Part shown: positions 9,101 through 17,732 of the stretch, piece by piece
Layout: each line of letters opens with the position of its first letter
Position numbering within the stretch: the first letter of the stretch is position 1
Origin: Bacillus shivajii
GTDB lineage: Bacteria > Bacillota > Bacilli > Bacillales > Salisediminibacteriaceae
DNA length: 64,000 bases
Reading direction: 5' to 3'
Assembly: GCF_020519665.1 (NCBI RefSeq)
Contig: NZ_CP084703.1
Coordinates: 2,852,001-2,916,000, forward strand
Made by a program: the position numbers and the translations under genes
Notes under the pieces: model-generated
Told to the model about the DNA's origin: nothing
What the model saw: only the letters and a program-made list of their open reading frames with translations
Database searches by the model: none

Positions 9101-10609
9101 TAAAAGTGGTGATAACAGCCTTGAAGTTGATTCGATTAATTTGTGTGCAAATGAACGTCTTTTGAACGCATCATAACGAATGACCGTCGAATGTTCCATA
9201 TCGTACACGAAATCACTAACTAACGATTCAACACTTCGTGTACGGTAAAGAAATGCGTTGGCTTCAAAATTTAAATGGAAACTTCTCATATCCATATTCG
9301 CAGTTCCAATCGACGCTATTTCATGATCAACGATGATGAGCTTACTATGCATAAAACCTCTGTGGTATTCGTAAATTTTCGCTCCTGCTTCTAGCAGTTC
9401 CGGAAAGTACGAACGAGACGCATAAAATACGATTCTTTTATCGGGACGGCTTGGTACTAATATGCGAACATCGATACCACTTAAAGAAGCAATTTTAATT
9501 GCACTTAACATATCATCGTCGGGGATAAAATATGGCGATGCAATCCAAATGGATTTTTTTGCAGAAGTTATCATTGTAAAAAATAATTTCTTCAAGACTT
9601 CCCACCTGGTGTCAGGTCCACTTGCAATCATTTGTACGCCGCCTTCACTTTTTGCAATTGGTAAACTCGGAGATAAATAACTTTGCTTTAAGGCTGCCTC
9701 TCCCGTCGCATAATGCCAATCTCTAAGGAAAATGAGCTGTAAACTTCTAACAGCCTCTCCTTGTACTAACAAGTGTGTATCTCTCCAATGCCCAAAGTAA
9801 CGGTCCTTCCCTAAATATTCATCACCGATATTTAATCCACCAATAAAGGCATACTTTGCATCAACAACAATAATTTTACGATGATTACGGTAATTAATTT
9901 TGTTCGTGAAAATCGGAAACCTTACAGGTGAGAATGGTACCATTTGGACCCCTGCTTCTCTTAATTCATAAATGTAAGATTTATTTAATTTAAAGCAACC
10001 TACAGCATCAAATAAAAACCGAACAACAACCCCTTCTTTTGCTTTCTGAATTAATATGTCTTTTATTTCTTGACCAATTTCATCATCACGAACGATGTAG
10101 TACTCTAAATGAATGTGATCTTCTGCTTTTCTTAGTGCATGTTTTATATGAGTAAATGTTTCTTTTCCATCAGTTAACACCTTTGTATCTGATTGAAATG
10201 AGACTGGATTGTTTGCTAATTTATGAGCTAGACGAAATAGCTTTTGCTGATGGTCTCTCATTTCATTTAATTTCGATTCATCTAATGGACGGTTCCCTTC
10301 TATTTTATAAAACGCTTGTTCGTCGAGAATCGCCTTTTTGGTAAATGACTTCCGTTTTCGATGATTTTGCCCAAACATTAAATAAAAGAAGAATCCAACA
10401 ATCGGAAAAGTACCTAAAACAACCAGCCAAGTAACTGTTTTTGTCGGGTTTCGATTTTCCAAGAATATGACCAGGGCGATAAAAAAAGCAGAGAGTGAGA
10501 AAATAATACTCACTCCACCGACGAGCCAGTTCTCCCAATATCCTCTTGTGATATACAATAAAAACGAAATAATAATTAAGAAAACAGTGATCTGTATCCG
10601 CTTAAGCAT
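9098..10609 (-). CDS. cls: Cardiolipin synthase
   Basis: Membrane phospholipase-D-family enzyme condensing two phosphatidylglycerols to cardiolipin. Two N-terminal membrane helices are followed by two HKD motifs: HRKIIVVDAKYAFIGGLNIGD and, near the C-terminus, HSKLIIVDHEIASIGTANMD. Start ATG 10609 is set by AAAAGGAG seven bases upstream; the frame is open 108 bases further but without a better site. Length 503 residues fits bacterial Cls. The gene is inserted between coiA and mecA relative to B. subtilis. Confidence 0.95.
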   Translation of the reverse strand: MLKRIQITVFLIIISFLLYITRGYWENWLVGGVSIIFSLSAFFIALVIFLENRNPTKTVTWLVVLGTFPIVGFFFYLMFGQNHRKRKSFTKKAILDEQAFYKIEGNRPLDESKLNEMRDHQQKLFRLAHKLANNPVSFQSDTKVLTDGKETFTHIKHALRKAEDHIHLEYYIVRDDEIGQEIKDILIQKAKEGVVVRFLFDAVGCFKLNKSYIYELREAGVQMVPFSPVRFPIFTNKINYRNHRKIIVVDAKYAFIGGLNIGDEYLGKDRYFGHWRDTHLLVQGEAVRSLQLIFLRDWHYATGEAALKQSYLSPSLPIAKSEGGVQMIASGPDTRWEVLKKLFFTMITSAKKSIWIASPYFIPDDDMLSAIKIASLSGIDVRILVPSRPDKRIVFYASRSYFPELLEAGAKIYEYHRGFMHSKLIIVDHEIASIGTANMDMRSFHLNFEANAFLYRTRSVESLVSDFVYDMEHSTVIRYDAFKRRSFAHKLIESTSRLLSPLL

Positions 10610-10747
10610 AAATAATCTCCTTTTAGACACATTGCTCCTTATATAAAGATATATACTATCTTTCTTCAAACTGTCAAATAAACCTTCTTCACTGCATGTA
10701 ATAATCTCACGCTGCATTAGCTGTCATATACGAGCCAAAACAAATAA

Positions 10748-10777
10748 GACTGATCCTTAATCATTTAGGACCAGTCG
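10748..10777 (-). terminator. Terminator after mecA
   Basis: Hairpin ACTGGTCCT-AAATGATT-AAGGATCAGT on the minus strand, just past the mecA stop, with a weak T tract. Confidence 0.65.
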
Positions 10778-10782
10778 TTAAA

Positions 10783-11433
10783 TTAAGCAAATTGTTTTCT
10801 GATTTCTGTTAAAGCATCCGAGGCAATAATTGTATTACCATATTCTTGAATGCGGTGAATTGTAATATCCGATTCATAGCCAAACTCAAGCATACGGCTT
10901 AATAAATTATCTTGTTCTTCGTCACTGTACTTTTCATCTAATGTTACAAAAATGTAGTACGTATTTTCAAATGAATAAAAGCTAGTATCTACATCTTCAT
11001 TAAAGGAATGACTGAGAGAGATGACATCTTCCAAATCGTTAAAACCGATAACAACACTAAGAGAAGAATCTGTATCTAGATCATTCTCATCATTCGTAAA
11101 TTGACTGTCTAACATATCGACAATGTTATTATCCACAGGCATTTCATCCTTTTCATCATCGAGTGGGATTTCAAGTTTTACGTTACCGTCATTAACTTGA
11201 CCTTGCGTCACAATGACTTCTAGACCTTGATCCATTGCATGAACTTGCACCCATAATGGCCCTGAGATCTCAATATTCTCCTGGTCATTTACTTCACTCA
11301 TCATTTCGAAGAACAATTCTTCTCCACGTTCACGGTTATACCAAATTTCATCTTTATCAAATCCTCGACGCTCTATGTCGTTATACGTAATAAAAAACTT
11401 CACAGTAGAATCGTTAATTCTTTCAATTTCCAT
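10783..11433 (-). CDS. mecA: Adaptor protein MecA
   Basis: Adaptor that targets proteins such as ComK to ClpCP. The conserved N-terminal domain MEIERINDSTVKFFITYND and the C-terminal ClpC-binding domain (about residues 120-216, containing the YYIFVTLDEKYSDEEQ segment) are both visible, separated by an acidic linker. Length 216 is normal. The ATG is preceded by GAAAGGGTGAG. With spx and spxH in the same window, several Clp-linked regulators cluster here as in B. subtilis. Confidence 0.95.
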   Translation of the reverse strand: MEIERINDSTVKFFITYNDIERRGFDKDEIWYNRERGEELFFEMMSEVNDQENIEISGPLWVQVHAMDQGLEVIVTQGQVNDGNVKLEIPLDDEKDEMPVDNNIVDMLDSQFTNDENDLDTDSSLSVVIGFNDLEDVISLSHSFNEDVDTSFYSFENTYYIFVTLDEKYSDEEQDNLLSRMLEFGYESDITIHRIQEYGNTIIASDALTEIRKQFA

Positions 11434-11830
11434 TTGTTCTCACCCTTTCTCGAGTCTTTAAAACTTAGAGAACAATTTCTCAAATACGTATTATTTCTTA
11501 ATACCCAATAATACTGTACATTAACCGTCATCTCTTTTAGTTATACTCTTATTTTAAGCGATTTTTAGTAAACAATAAAGCCACCTTTTTAAATAAAATA
11601 AGTCCATTCAAGGTTTAAAAAGATTTTTTGCTTTCACCTAATTTGGCGATCTCTCCCTTGTTTTTCACGACTTAAAAATCAGTTTTCAGACAGTATAAAC
11701 TAGTTTTACTCAAAGATCAATGTTCTATTACCAGAAAGGCTTGTATATATATAAATGAAGTCCTTGTACAAAAAATTCATTTGTCTTCTTAATTAATATT
11801 TTAATTGTAGACCTTAGGGGGAATCAACCT
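11434..11830. other. Intergenic region between mecA and yjbE
   Basis: AT-rich, 397 bp, holding the divergent promoters. I see no ORF, repeat-family copy or clear structured leader. I specifically looked for a manganese riboswitch before the TerC gene and did not find its GGGGAGTAGC core here. Confidence 0.5.
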
Positions 11831-12532
11831 TTGAGCTCAGAATTCCTTACACAATTATTAATGGTTATCGGGATTGATATTATTTTGGGTGGAGATAATG
11901 CGATTGTTGTTGCTCTCGCTTGCCGAAATTTACCTCCACATTTAAGAAATAAAGCAATCGTTTTAGGGATCCTTCTCGCTATTGCAGCACGGGGAGTTCT
12001 CACTCTTGTTGCAGTTGAATTATTAGCAATCCCATATTTAATGTCCATTGGAGGTATCCTCCTTTTATGGATCGCATACCGATTGTTAGTTTCAGCTGAA
12101 GAAGAGCATTCGATTTCCAGCAAGCCAAGAGTAAGAGATGCCATTAAAACCATCGTAGTTGCTGATATTGTCATGGGCTTTGATAATGTATTAGCTATTG
12201 CTGGCGTTGCACAAGGTAATGGTCTCATCGCATTAATTGGTCTTGTAATCTCTGTCCCCATTATCATTTGGGGGAGTAAAATTATTCTTTTCTTAATGAA
12301 AAAGTTTCCATTTATTATTTATATAGGATCAGCTATCTTAGTGTATACTGCAGCAAAAATGATTCTACATGAGCAAGTCATCCAAGAATGGATCCATTCA
12401 CTCGGGCTTTCAAACGGGATGTTTATTTACCTGCTTATTGCTTTCATTTTATTTATTGGTTGGGCAATCAATCATATAAAAGGAATTGAATTTTTCCACA
12501 CGCTTCGCTTCAGCCGTAATAAAAAACAATAA
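11831..12532 (+). CDS. yjbE: TerC-family integral membrane protein YjbE
   Basis: Polytopic membrane protein of the TerC/Alx family; Bacillus members of this family are linked to manganese export and metalation of secreted enzymes. The family's acidic membrane motifs DIILGGDNAIVVAL (residues 13-26) and DIVMGFDNVLAIAG (near 115) are present, in a 233-residue protein with about seven helices. The start is TTG 11831 preceded by TTAGGGGGAATC. Substrate is inferred only. A large terminator hairpin follows. Confidence 0.9.
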   Translation: MSSEFLTQLLMVIGIDIILGGDNAIVVALACRNLPPHLRNKAIVLGILLAIAARGVLTLVAVELLAIPYLMSIGGILLLWIAYRLLVSAEEEHSISSKPRVRDAIKTIVVADIVMGFDNVLAIAGVAQGNGLIALIGLVISVPIIIWGSKIILFLMKKFPFIIYIGSAILVYTAAKMILHEQVIQEWIHSLGLSNGMFIYLLIAFILFIGWAINHIKGIEFFHTLRFSRNKKQ

Positions 12533-12534
12533 CA

Positions 12535-12608
12535 ATAAGGCTGTCTAAAAATAAGTGTCAAGTTTTTCTAATGGTTCAGAAGAAACTAGACACTTGTTAG
12601 ACAGCCTC
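12535..12608. terminator. Long bidirectional terminator between yjbE and spx
   Basis: Outer arms AGGCTGTCTAA and TTAGACAGCCT enclose inner arms AAGTGTC/GACACTT and AGTTT/AAACT, making one extended hairpin between convergent genes. Confidence 0.75.
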
Positions 12609-12713
12609 TAAATTATTTTCCTACTTTATAAGTAATTCCCCTATTTATAACAGTAGTAAATTTCTTTCAAAGACAACAAATTGCAAAATGTTAAGCTTGT
12701 CATGTACACGATT

Positions 12714-13115
12714 TTATTCATTCACTAATTTCTTTGCAGCTTCTTGAAGCTGGAATGTACGCACTTTTCTAGGTAAGAAACGACGAATCTCTGCTTCGTT
12801 ATAACCGACTTGAATTCGCTTTTCATCTAAAATAATCGGACGGCGTAAAAGGCCAGGATGGTCACTTATTAACTGAAATAATTGTTGCAAAGGCATTGCG
12901 TCTAATTCCACATCTAACTCTTGAAACACTTTGGAACGTGTAGAGATAATTTCATCTGTCCCATCTTCTGTCATTCGAACTACTTCTTTTACCTCTTCTA
13001 CTGACAATGGCTCTGAGAAAATATTTCTTTCGACAAACTCAATACCATGTTCTTGCAACCAAGCTTTTGCTTTGCGGCACGAAGTACAACTAGGTGATGT
13101 AAATAATGTTACCAT
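12714..13115 (-). CDS. spx: Transcriptional regulator Spx
   Basis: ArsC-fold regulator that binds the RNA polymerase alpha C-terminal domain under thiol stress. The redox switch C10-T-S-C13 in [10 protein letters not shown] and the RRPIIL motif are intact; 133 residues is close to the usual 131. The start is ATG 13113-13115 with AAGGGAG upstream, not the ATG 42 bases earlier. Spx is normally kept low by SpxH/ClpXP; the frameshift in spxH in this sequence would predict stabilised Spx. yjbC, its usual partner, lies about 1 kb upstream, separated by repeats. Confidence 0.96.
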   Translation of the reverse strand: MVTLFTSPSCTSCRKAKAWLQEHGIEFVERNIFSEPLSVEEVKEVVRMTEDGTDEIISTRSKVFQELDVELDAMPLQQLFQLISDHPGLLRRPIILDEKRIQVGYNEAEIRRFLPRKVRTFQLQEAAKKLVNE

Positions 13116-13379
13116 GAACCGATTCTCCCTTCCGAAAATGATCTTCTGACTAGACATGTATGTGAATATCAGTGTTTATGATGTTTGCAACAATCTTTAT
13201 TATACTATAATTATTATAATTTGAGTAGAGGTGCATAAAAAAAAGTTTGTCTCTCTAAATATGTATAGTCTAGTCGCTTCATTAAGCTTTACCCATTAAA
13301 TTAAAACGATAAACATGAATTTAATCTCAATTATTATTTAATACGTTCATTCTCAATAAAAGTTTCATTTTTCTATTAA

Positions 13380-13800
13380 GTTATTCAATTTCATAACTCA
13401 AAATAAGATGGGAAATTCCTAATGCTGAGCGTGAACTTCACTTCAGACGGACGCTTTCCCGAGTTCTTGTCTTCAGCTAACTTAGGCTCGACAACTCTTC
13501 GCCTAAATGGATCTTCAGCTCGTTGCTCCTGCGGTTACTCGTCGCAGATAAACAGTGCTCCTGCGGTTACTCGTCGCAGATAAACAGTGCTCCTGCGATT
13601 ACTCGTCGCAGATAAACAGTGCTCCTGCGATTACTCGTCACAGATAAACAGTGCTCCTGCGCCACTACGCTTGCTCGTCGCAGGTAAAGAGTGCTCCTGC
13701 GGTTACTCGTCGCAGCTCGAAGCAGTTCGAAGAAGTATTGCTCGTCGTTGCTCCTGCAGTTACTTTAATCCTTTAGCAAAGTTAAAAATTCTTAAAGTAT
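13380..13800. repeat. Chimeric repeat: family A end, seven GC-rich modules, family C tail
   Basis: Begins with a family A end (ATTTCATAACTCAAAATA) and the AACTTCACTTCAGACGGACG block. Seven modules beginning GCTCCTGCG follow at 13525, 13557, 13589, 13621, 13653, 13693 and 13750, the first five spaced 32 bp apart. It ends in a weak family C tail (TTAAAAATTCTTAAAGTATAAG). The modules themselves form CTGCG ... CGCAG hairpins. Confidence 0.8.
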
Positions 13801-13803
13801 AAG

Positions 13804-13842
13804 AAAACTGCCTTGCATCTAACATACAAGGCAGCTTTTGTT
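13804..13842. terminator. Hairpin terminator
   Basis: CTGCCTTG-CATCTAACATA-CAAGGCAG with flanking AAAA and TTTT on either strand; serves the minus-strand gene at 13846-13974. Confidence 0.7.
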
Positions 13843-13845
13843 CCG

Positions 13846-13974
13846 TCAGGCAATCGATTTTGAGTGAGAAACCGGCCCTTGTTTCGGGACTCGATTTACT
13901 TCATCCCACTTCCGCTTCAATAAATCTTTCCATAACAACTTCTTCTTTCTTTTCTTTCTTGCTTTGCCCTTCAC
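13846..13974 (-). CDS. Small basic protein, unrecognised
   Basis: A 42-residue, strongly basic protein (MKGKARKKRKKKLLWKDLL at its start) read from GTG 13972-13974, with AAGGAG ten bases upstream and a terminator directly after the stop. No membrane helix. I do not recognise the family; the charge suggests nucleic-acid or membrane-surface binding, or a spore-associated role, but this is speculation. Longer in-frame extensions upstream lack a ribosome-binding site. Confidence 0.45.
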   Translation of the reverse strand: MKGKARKKRKKKLLWKDLLKRKWDEVNRVPKQGPVSHSKSIA

Positions 13975-14076
13975 ACAAAACACGCTCCTTTCAGTGTTTT
14001 GATTTAGACAACTTAGAAAGTAATGAATGAACAAAGAATTTATAAACAGTCTAGCAGATCGCCAGACGGAAACACA

Positions 14077-14652
14077 TTACGCATTAGGTTGCTCACTATC
14101 AGAGGTCTTATCCGGGTCAAATGTAAATACTTTTTCAGGATCGTCATATGATTCCCCGTAAAGCTCCTCATCTTTATACGTATGAATTGTTTCGTACGTG
14201 TGACGCATCTTTTCGTAAATACTTTTTTCCGATTCGTTGGTCGGTGACCAATATAAAATTTCCATTTCATTAATTTTACCAGTATCTAAGGAACGACGGC
14301 GATATCCAATCGACTGAGCATGCTTAAACCCTTCTCGATGATAAAAGCGTTGTCTCTTTTCTGTATCTGTATCTTCATAATCAATGGGTTCTACTTCAAG
14401 AATGATCGGCTTACCTTTTTTCTTCATTTTATTTAAAAGCTTTCGTCCAATTCCTTGACCTCGAGCTTTACCTGACACGAATAAATAATCAATAAAAACA
14501 AAATCGTTCGTTTCAACGTACATTAATACATGGTTTGGTCCTTCATCTTTTTTGTAAATATTCTTTTTCTCTTTGAGTAATAGCTCCATGTGCTCTTGTG
14601 ATTTCATTTCTTCAATCGGAAAATATTGATTTAACTTTTCATACCAATTCAT
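14077..14652 (-). CDS. yjbC: GNAT-family acetyltransferase YjbC
   Basis: Putative N-acetyltransferase. The acetyl-CoA-binding loop SGKARGQGIGRKLLNKM lies near residues 60-76, followed by a YHREGF segment typical of motif B; the C-terminal 50 residues are acidic. Length 191 matches B. subtilis YjbC, which is co-transcribed with spx there. Here a repeat block and a small gene separate the two. The substrate is unknown. Confidence 0.88.
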   Translation of the reverse strand: MNWYEKLNQYFPIEEMKSQEHMELLLKEKKNIYKKDEGPNHVLMYVETNDFVFIDYLFVSGKARGQGIGRKLLNKMKKKGKPIILEVEPIDYEDTDTEKRQRFYHREGFKHAQSIGYRRRSLDTGKINEMEILYWSPTNESEKSIYEKMRHTYETIHTYKDEELYGESYDDPEKVFTFDPDKTSDSEQPNA

Positions 14653-14994
14653 TAATTTAATGACCTCCAGTTTCTGCTACGTACCATTACTTTTCCCTTA
14701 ATCAATCGGGACAAAGCTTCTACTTTTATTATATGTGAAGAATTCATATTGTTAAATGTGGGTAATTCCTCGTACTACTTGGTTAATCATCGTCATCATT
14801 CGTTAACAGTCGCAGTAAGTGTGAGCTTTAAAATCCCTTATGTTTCCTCTCAATCACTCACACGTTTGGTTATTATCTTGCTCATTTTCATAAAAATCAT
14901 GTGGAAAGGAAGTAGCTTCTAAGTCGGTAACCTGGCGGTATTATCGCTCTTTATGATAAAAGGGACTGCGACGACGTACTTTGCTGTAATACAA
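14653..14994. other. Intergenic region, nothing recognised
   Basis: About 340 bp upstream of yjbC, presumably including its promoter. No ORF with a credible start and no copy of the repeat families were seen. Confidence 0.4.
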
Positions 14995-15033
14995 AAAAAG
15001 GCTGTCACCATCAAAGTGACAACCCTTTTTTCA
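14995..15033 (-). terminator. Terminator after the glycosidase gene
   Basis: Minus-strand hairpin GGGTTGTCACTTTGATGGTGACAGCC followed by TTTTTTT, 6 bp after the stop. Confidence 0.8.
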
Positions 15034-15039
15034 TCTAAC

Positions 15040-16263
15040 TTATTCTTTTCCAACTAAATAGTCGACGCCCTCAGTGTAACGATTTCTTGCATTCCATAAT
15101 AAAAATTCGTCAATATCATTTTCATAAAGAGCGCGAATTTGTGCTTCAACTTCATCAACACCATATACTAAATAATTTCCTGCTCCTAAATAGGATGCTG
15201 TAAAATCTTGAATCCACGGTCTAGATACTGGTGGATCATCTAATTCAGCTAATTTCGCATTTTCTACCTTTGCATATTCTGTAACGAGTTCATAAGGGTA
15301 CAAATCTGGTTTATCAATCCCAAAATATGATGTCCAATGGCTTGGGTAAATCATTGAGGAAATGACATCCACATTTTCTGAGATCTTCGTAAAATTTTGA
15401 CCAATTCCAGGTGCCTCAGGTAATGTTGCAGTGTATCCGAAAATATCAACAGATACATCAACATCATAAGGTTCCAAGCGCTCTCTTGCATACTTCACAA
15501 AATCAGTAACAGCTTGAACACGCTTTTGAACATTATCGTCACCATCTGTATAATTACCTACTTCATAATCTAAAATATCATCACGGCGTTCAAACCCTTC
15601 TGGGAAACGAACATAGTCAAACTGAATTTCTTGAAAGCCCATTTCAGCTGCTTTTATCGCCATATCGACATTGTATTCCCAAACTTCTTCTAGAAATGGG
15701 TTTGTAAATGCTTCACCACGATTGTTTTTCCATACTTGACCATTGTCTTTAAAAGATAGATCTGGTCGCTGTTCAGCAAGTAACGTATCTTTAAATACAA
15801 CAATACGAGCAATTGGATAAATTTCATGTTCCTCTAAAGTACTCATCATCGCTTCTGGGTCTGAAATCATTCGTTGAGAAATGTCAAAATAAGGTGAATC
15901 CTCATCTGGTCGATACGTTAAATAGCCATCGTCTTCTTTAATATCAATAACCATACTGTTTAAAGCCGTTGTATCAACAAGGTTAATAAGATCATTGAAC
16001 CTAGCTCCGCCAGCTGAATGTCCAGTTACATAGATCCCACGGACAGCATCCGGGTACTCAAACGTATACCCTGAGTCAAAAACAAACCTAGCTACTCTCT
16101 CTGGCCACTCACGTGTTTGAAGTTGCACTTCTTTTGTCACATGTGCTCCTACTGTTAAAGCTTTTTCATTGTCTTCACCATCTGCCTGAGCTACCACCGA
16201 AAAGAAACCAAGTGTACTAAACAAAACTACAACCATTGATAAAAAAAACGTTTTTTTCCCCAT
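15040..16263 (-). CDS. Secreted putative glycoside hydrolase, DUF4015 family
   Basis: A 407-residue exported protein with a signal peptide (MGKKTFFLSMVVVLFSTLGF, cleavage near VVAQA-DG). The remainder shows a TIM-barrel-like series typical of the DUF4015 glycosidase family: VRGIYVTGHSAGG, MVIDIKEDDGYLTY, FQEIQFDYVRFPEG, VDVSVDIFGYTA and MIYPSHW. Acidic residues at strand ends (IKEDDG, FDYVRFPE) are candidate catalytic groups. Start ATG 16261-16263 is preceded by AAAGGTAG and precedes the signal peptide exactly; the frame is open another 168 bases without a good site. Substrate unknown, probably a cell-wall or environmental polysaccharide. Confidence 0.88.
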   Translation of the reverse strand: MGKKTFFLSMVVVLFSTLGFFSVVAQADGEDNEKALTVGAHVTKEVQLQTREWPERVARFVFDSGYTFEYPDAVRGIYVTGHSAGGARFNDLINLVDTTALNSMVIDIKEDDGYLTYRPDEDSPYFDISQRMISDPEAMMSTLEEHEIYPIARIVVFKDTLLAEQRPDLSFKDNGQVWKNNRGEAFTNPFLEEVWEYNVDMAIKAAEMGFQEIQFDYVRFPEGFERRDDILDYEVGNYTDGDDNVQKRVQAVTDFVKYARERLEPYDVDVSVDIFGYTATLPEAPGIGQNFTKISENVDVISSMIYPSHWTSYFGIDKPDLYPYELVTEYAKVENAKLAELDDPPVSRPWIQDFTASYLGAGNYLVYGVDEVEAQIRALYENDIDEFLLWNARNRYTEGVDYLVGKE

Positions 16264-16540
16264 TGTTTTCACTACCTTTTCTTTTTCTGTATTTCTAAGT
16301 TGTCTAAAATGGACAACCAATATGCTGGTAACTGTTGTTCTAAACGATCGGTACGTTCCATTATTTAATCTATATTCATACTTTAACATTGAATTAAGAA
16401 AAATTGTTCGATAATTTTTGAGGAACTTCATAAAAAATTCAAAATTCCTAGTAAAGTCATAAAAAACTACAAAAAGTGGCTTAGTTTCTTGTATTTAAAA
16501 GATGAAAAAGTAAGAAAGTCAACAAATTATCTTATGATAA

Positions 16541-16726
16541 GGCTGTGTTAAAGCTCAATGTTGATATCTTGGGATTTGAGGAATGGCAGGTGGTGACGCC
16601 TGCGGGAACAGCACGAACCGAAAATCACTCTTAACGAGTATTTACGAGTTCAGAGAAGTTGAGGTCGTGCCCGCGGCAAGCATCCAACTATAATAACGAA
16701 AATCAACAACTAACTTTAACAGAGCC
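16541..16726. mobile_element. MITE-like element with 8-bp target duplication
   Basis: 186-bp non-coding element with imperfect terminal inverted repeats (GGCTGTGTTAAAG ... / GGCTCTGTTAAAG on the other strand, continuing into a shared GTTGAT). It is flanked by the direct repeat TATGATAA on both sides. The interior is an imperfect palindrome (CCTGCGGGAACAGCACGA ... TCGTGCCCGCGG) like intergenic repeats common in Bacillaceae. It resembles ends of elements that duplicate 8 bp (for example the IS6 or IS1595 groups), but has no transposase. Confidence 0.85.
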
Positions 16727-16837
16727 TATGATAAATAACCCTAAAAAAATGTTTGACTTGCTTTATAGAAGTCAATATAATATTGAACAATATACTTTTT
16801 TAAATCATTTGACTTTTATAATAAGGAGGAAATGAGA

Positions 16838-17380
16838 ATGAAGCGTTTATCATTATCTGAAATTTACCAACATCCTATTACCCAAAAATATATAAAACGA
16901 TCAGGATTAGCTCATGCCATTTCAACTGCTTATTATGCATTTGATTATGCAAAAGAAAAAGGTGTTGACCCGGATTTAGCAGTCAAAGCAGCATTTTTAC
17001 ACGATATCGGACACTATAATTGGTATCGAGACGGTAAATGGGATTACGAATTATATAAAGAAAATGACATTCATGCAATAAAAGGGGCAGAACGTGCGCA
17101 TAAGCTATTAATTCGTTTAGGAGAAGAACCTGTAAGTGCGAAAAAAATTGCCTTAGCGATCCTTCTTCATACTGACTCTTATTTGCCTTCAGGAGAATTA
17201 AACCTTGAACCTTTACAAGAAGTTGTCGCCTATGCTGATAAGGCTGATGAAGAACCAGATGGTTTACACCACTACAAAAATATAGAAGAAGCAAAAGCCG
17301 TACGTTTAATTAAACGATTAGACGAACAAATAAATGAAGTTCGTCACCAATATAAACAAAAGGGGCAGCCAGCATCTTAA
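16838..17380 (+). CDS. HD-domain phosphohydrolase-like protein
   Basis: A 180-residue cytoplasmic protein with an HD metal-dependent phosphohydrolase domain: AHAIST near residue 25, AAFLHDIGHYNW (the HD pair) near residue 55, a further histidine in HAIKGAE, and AYADKADE near residue 135. Start ATG 16838 is seven bases after AAGGAGGA; an ATG at 16832 is too close. A predicted nucleotide or phosphate-ester substrate cannot be specified. It is monocistronic with its own terminator. Confidence 0.82.
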   Translation: MKRLSLSEIYQHPITQKYIKRSGLAHAISTAYYAFDYAKEKGVDPDLAVKAAFLHDIGHYNWYRDGKWDYELYKENDIHAIKGAERAHKLLIRLGEEPVSAKKIALAILLHTDSYLPSGELNLEPLQEVVAYADKADEEPDGLHHYKNIEEAKAVRLIKRLDEQINEVRHQYKQKGQPAS

Positions 17381-17406
17381 TACATAGATGTCGTGCTGTC
17401 TTTTTT
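17366..17406 (+). terminator. Terminator after the HD gene
   Basis: GGCAGC ... GTGCTGTC hairpin overlapping the stop codon region, followed by TTTTTT. Confidence 0.6.
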
Positions 17407-17523
17407 CCATAGAATACATTTGACGGTTTACCTCCTCCATGATAAATTAGATTTATCATACAAAAACAACCTTTACAATACAGTTCAATAGACAGAATGT
17501 AATTGTCATATTTGAACAACATG

Positions 17524-17708
17524 TAAAAAGGGGAGTAGCTACCTATATTATCTTCTCTACCCATTTAATATAGGCTAATGAATCGTCACTTCAGCAGCAC
17601 ATATGTTGCTCGGTTCATTAAACTTTGACTTTTCAAAGGACGCAAGACCTTTTTATGAAATGAGACCTCTATTTGAGGACTGTTTCATAAGAAGGTCTAT
17701 TTTTGTTT
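17524..17708 (+). promoter_or_regulatory. yybP-ykoY manganese riboswitch with attenuator
   Basis: The class hallmarks are present: GGGGAGTAGC at 17530-17539 and GCAAGACCTTT at 17643-17652. P1 pairs TAAAAAGG (17524-17531) with CCTTTTTA (17648-17655). The 3' strand of P1 can instead pair downstream: AGACCTT (17645-17651) with AAGGTCT (17692-17698), extended by TATGAAA/TTTCATA, giving a hairpin followed by ATTTTTG. Ligand binding stabilising P1 would therefore block the terminator and switch the gene on, as reported for this class with Mn2+. Confidence 0.88.
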
Positions 17709-17732
17709 GAAAACAGGAGAGGAAGTAAGGCT

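Noticed and set aside
11434-11830. Manganese riboswitch before the TerC gene yjbE
   Set aside because: The conserved core was looked for and not found; it occurs only before the exchanger at 17.5 kb.
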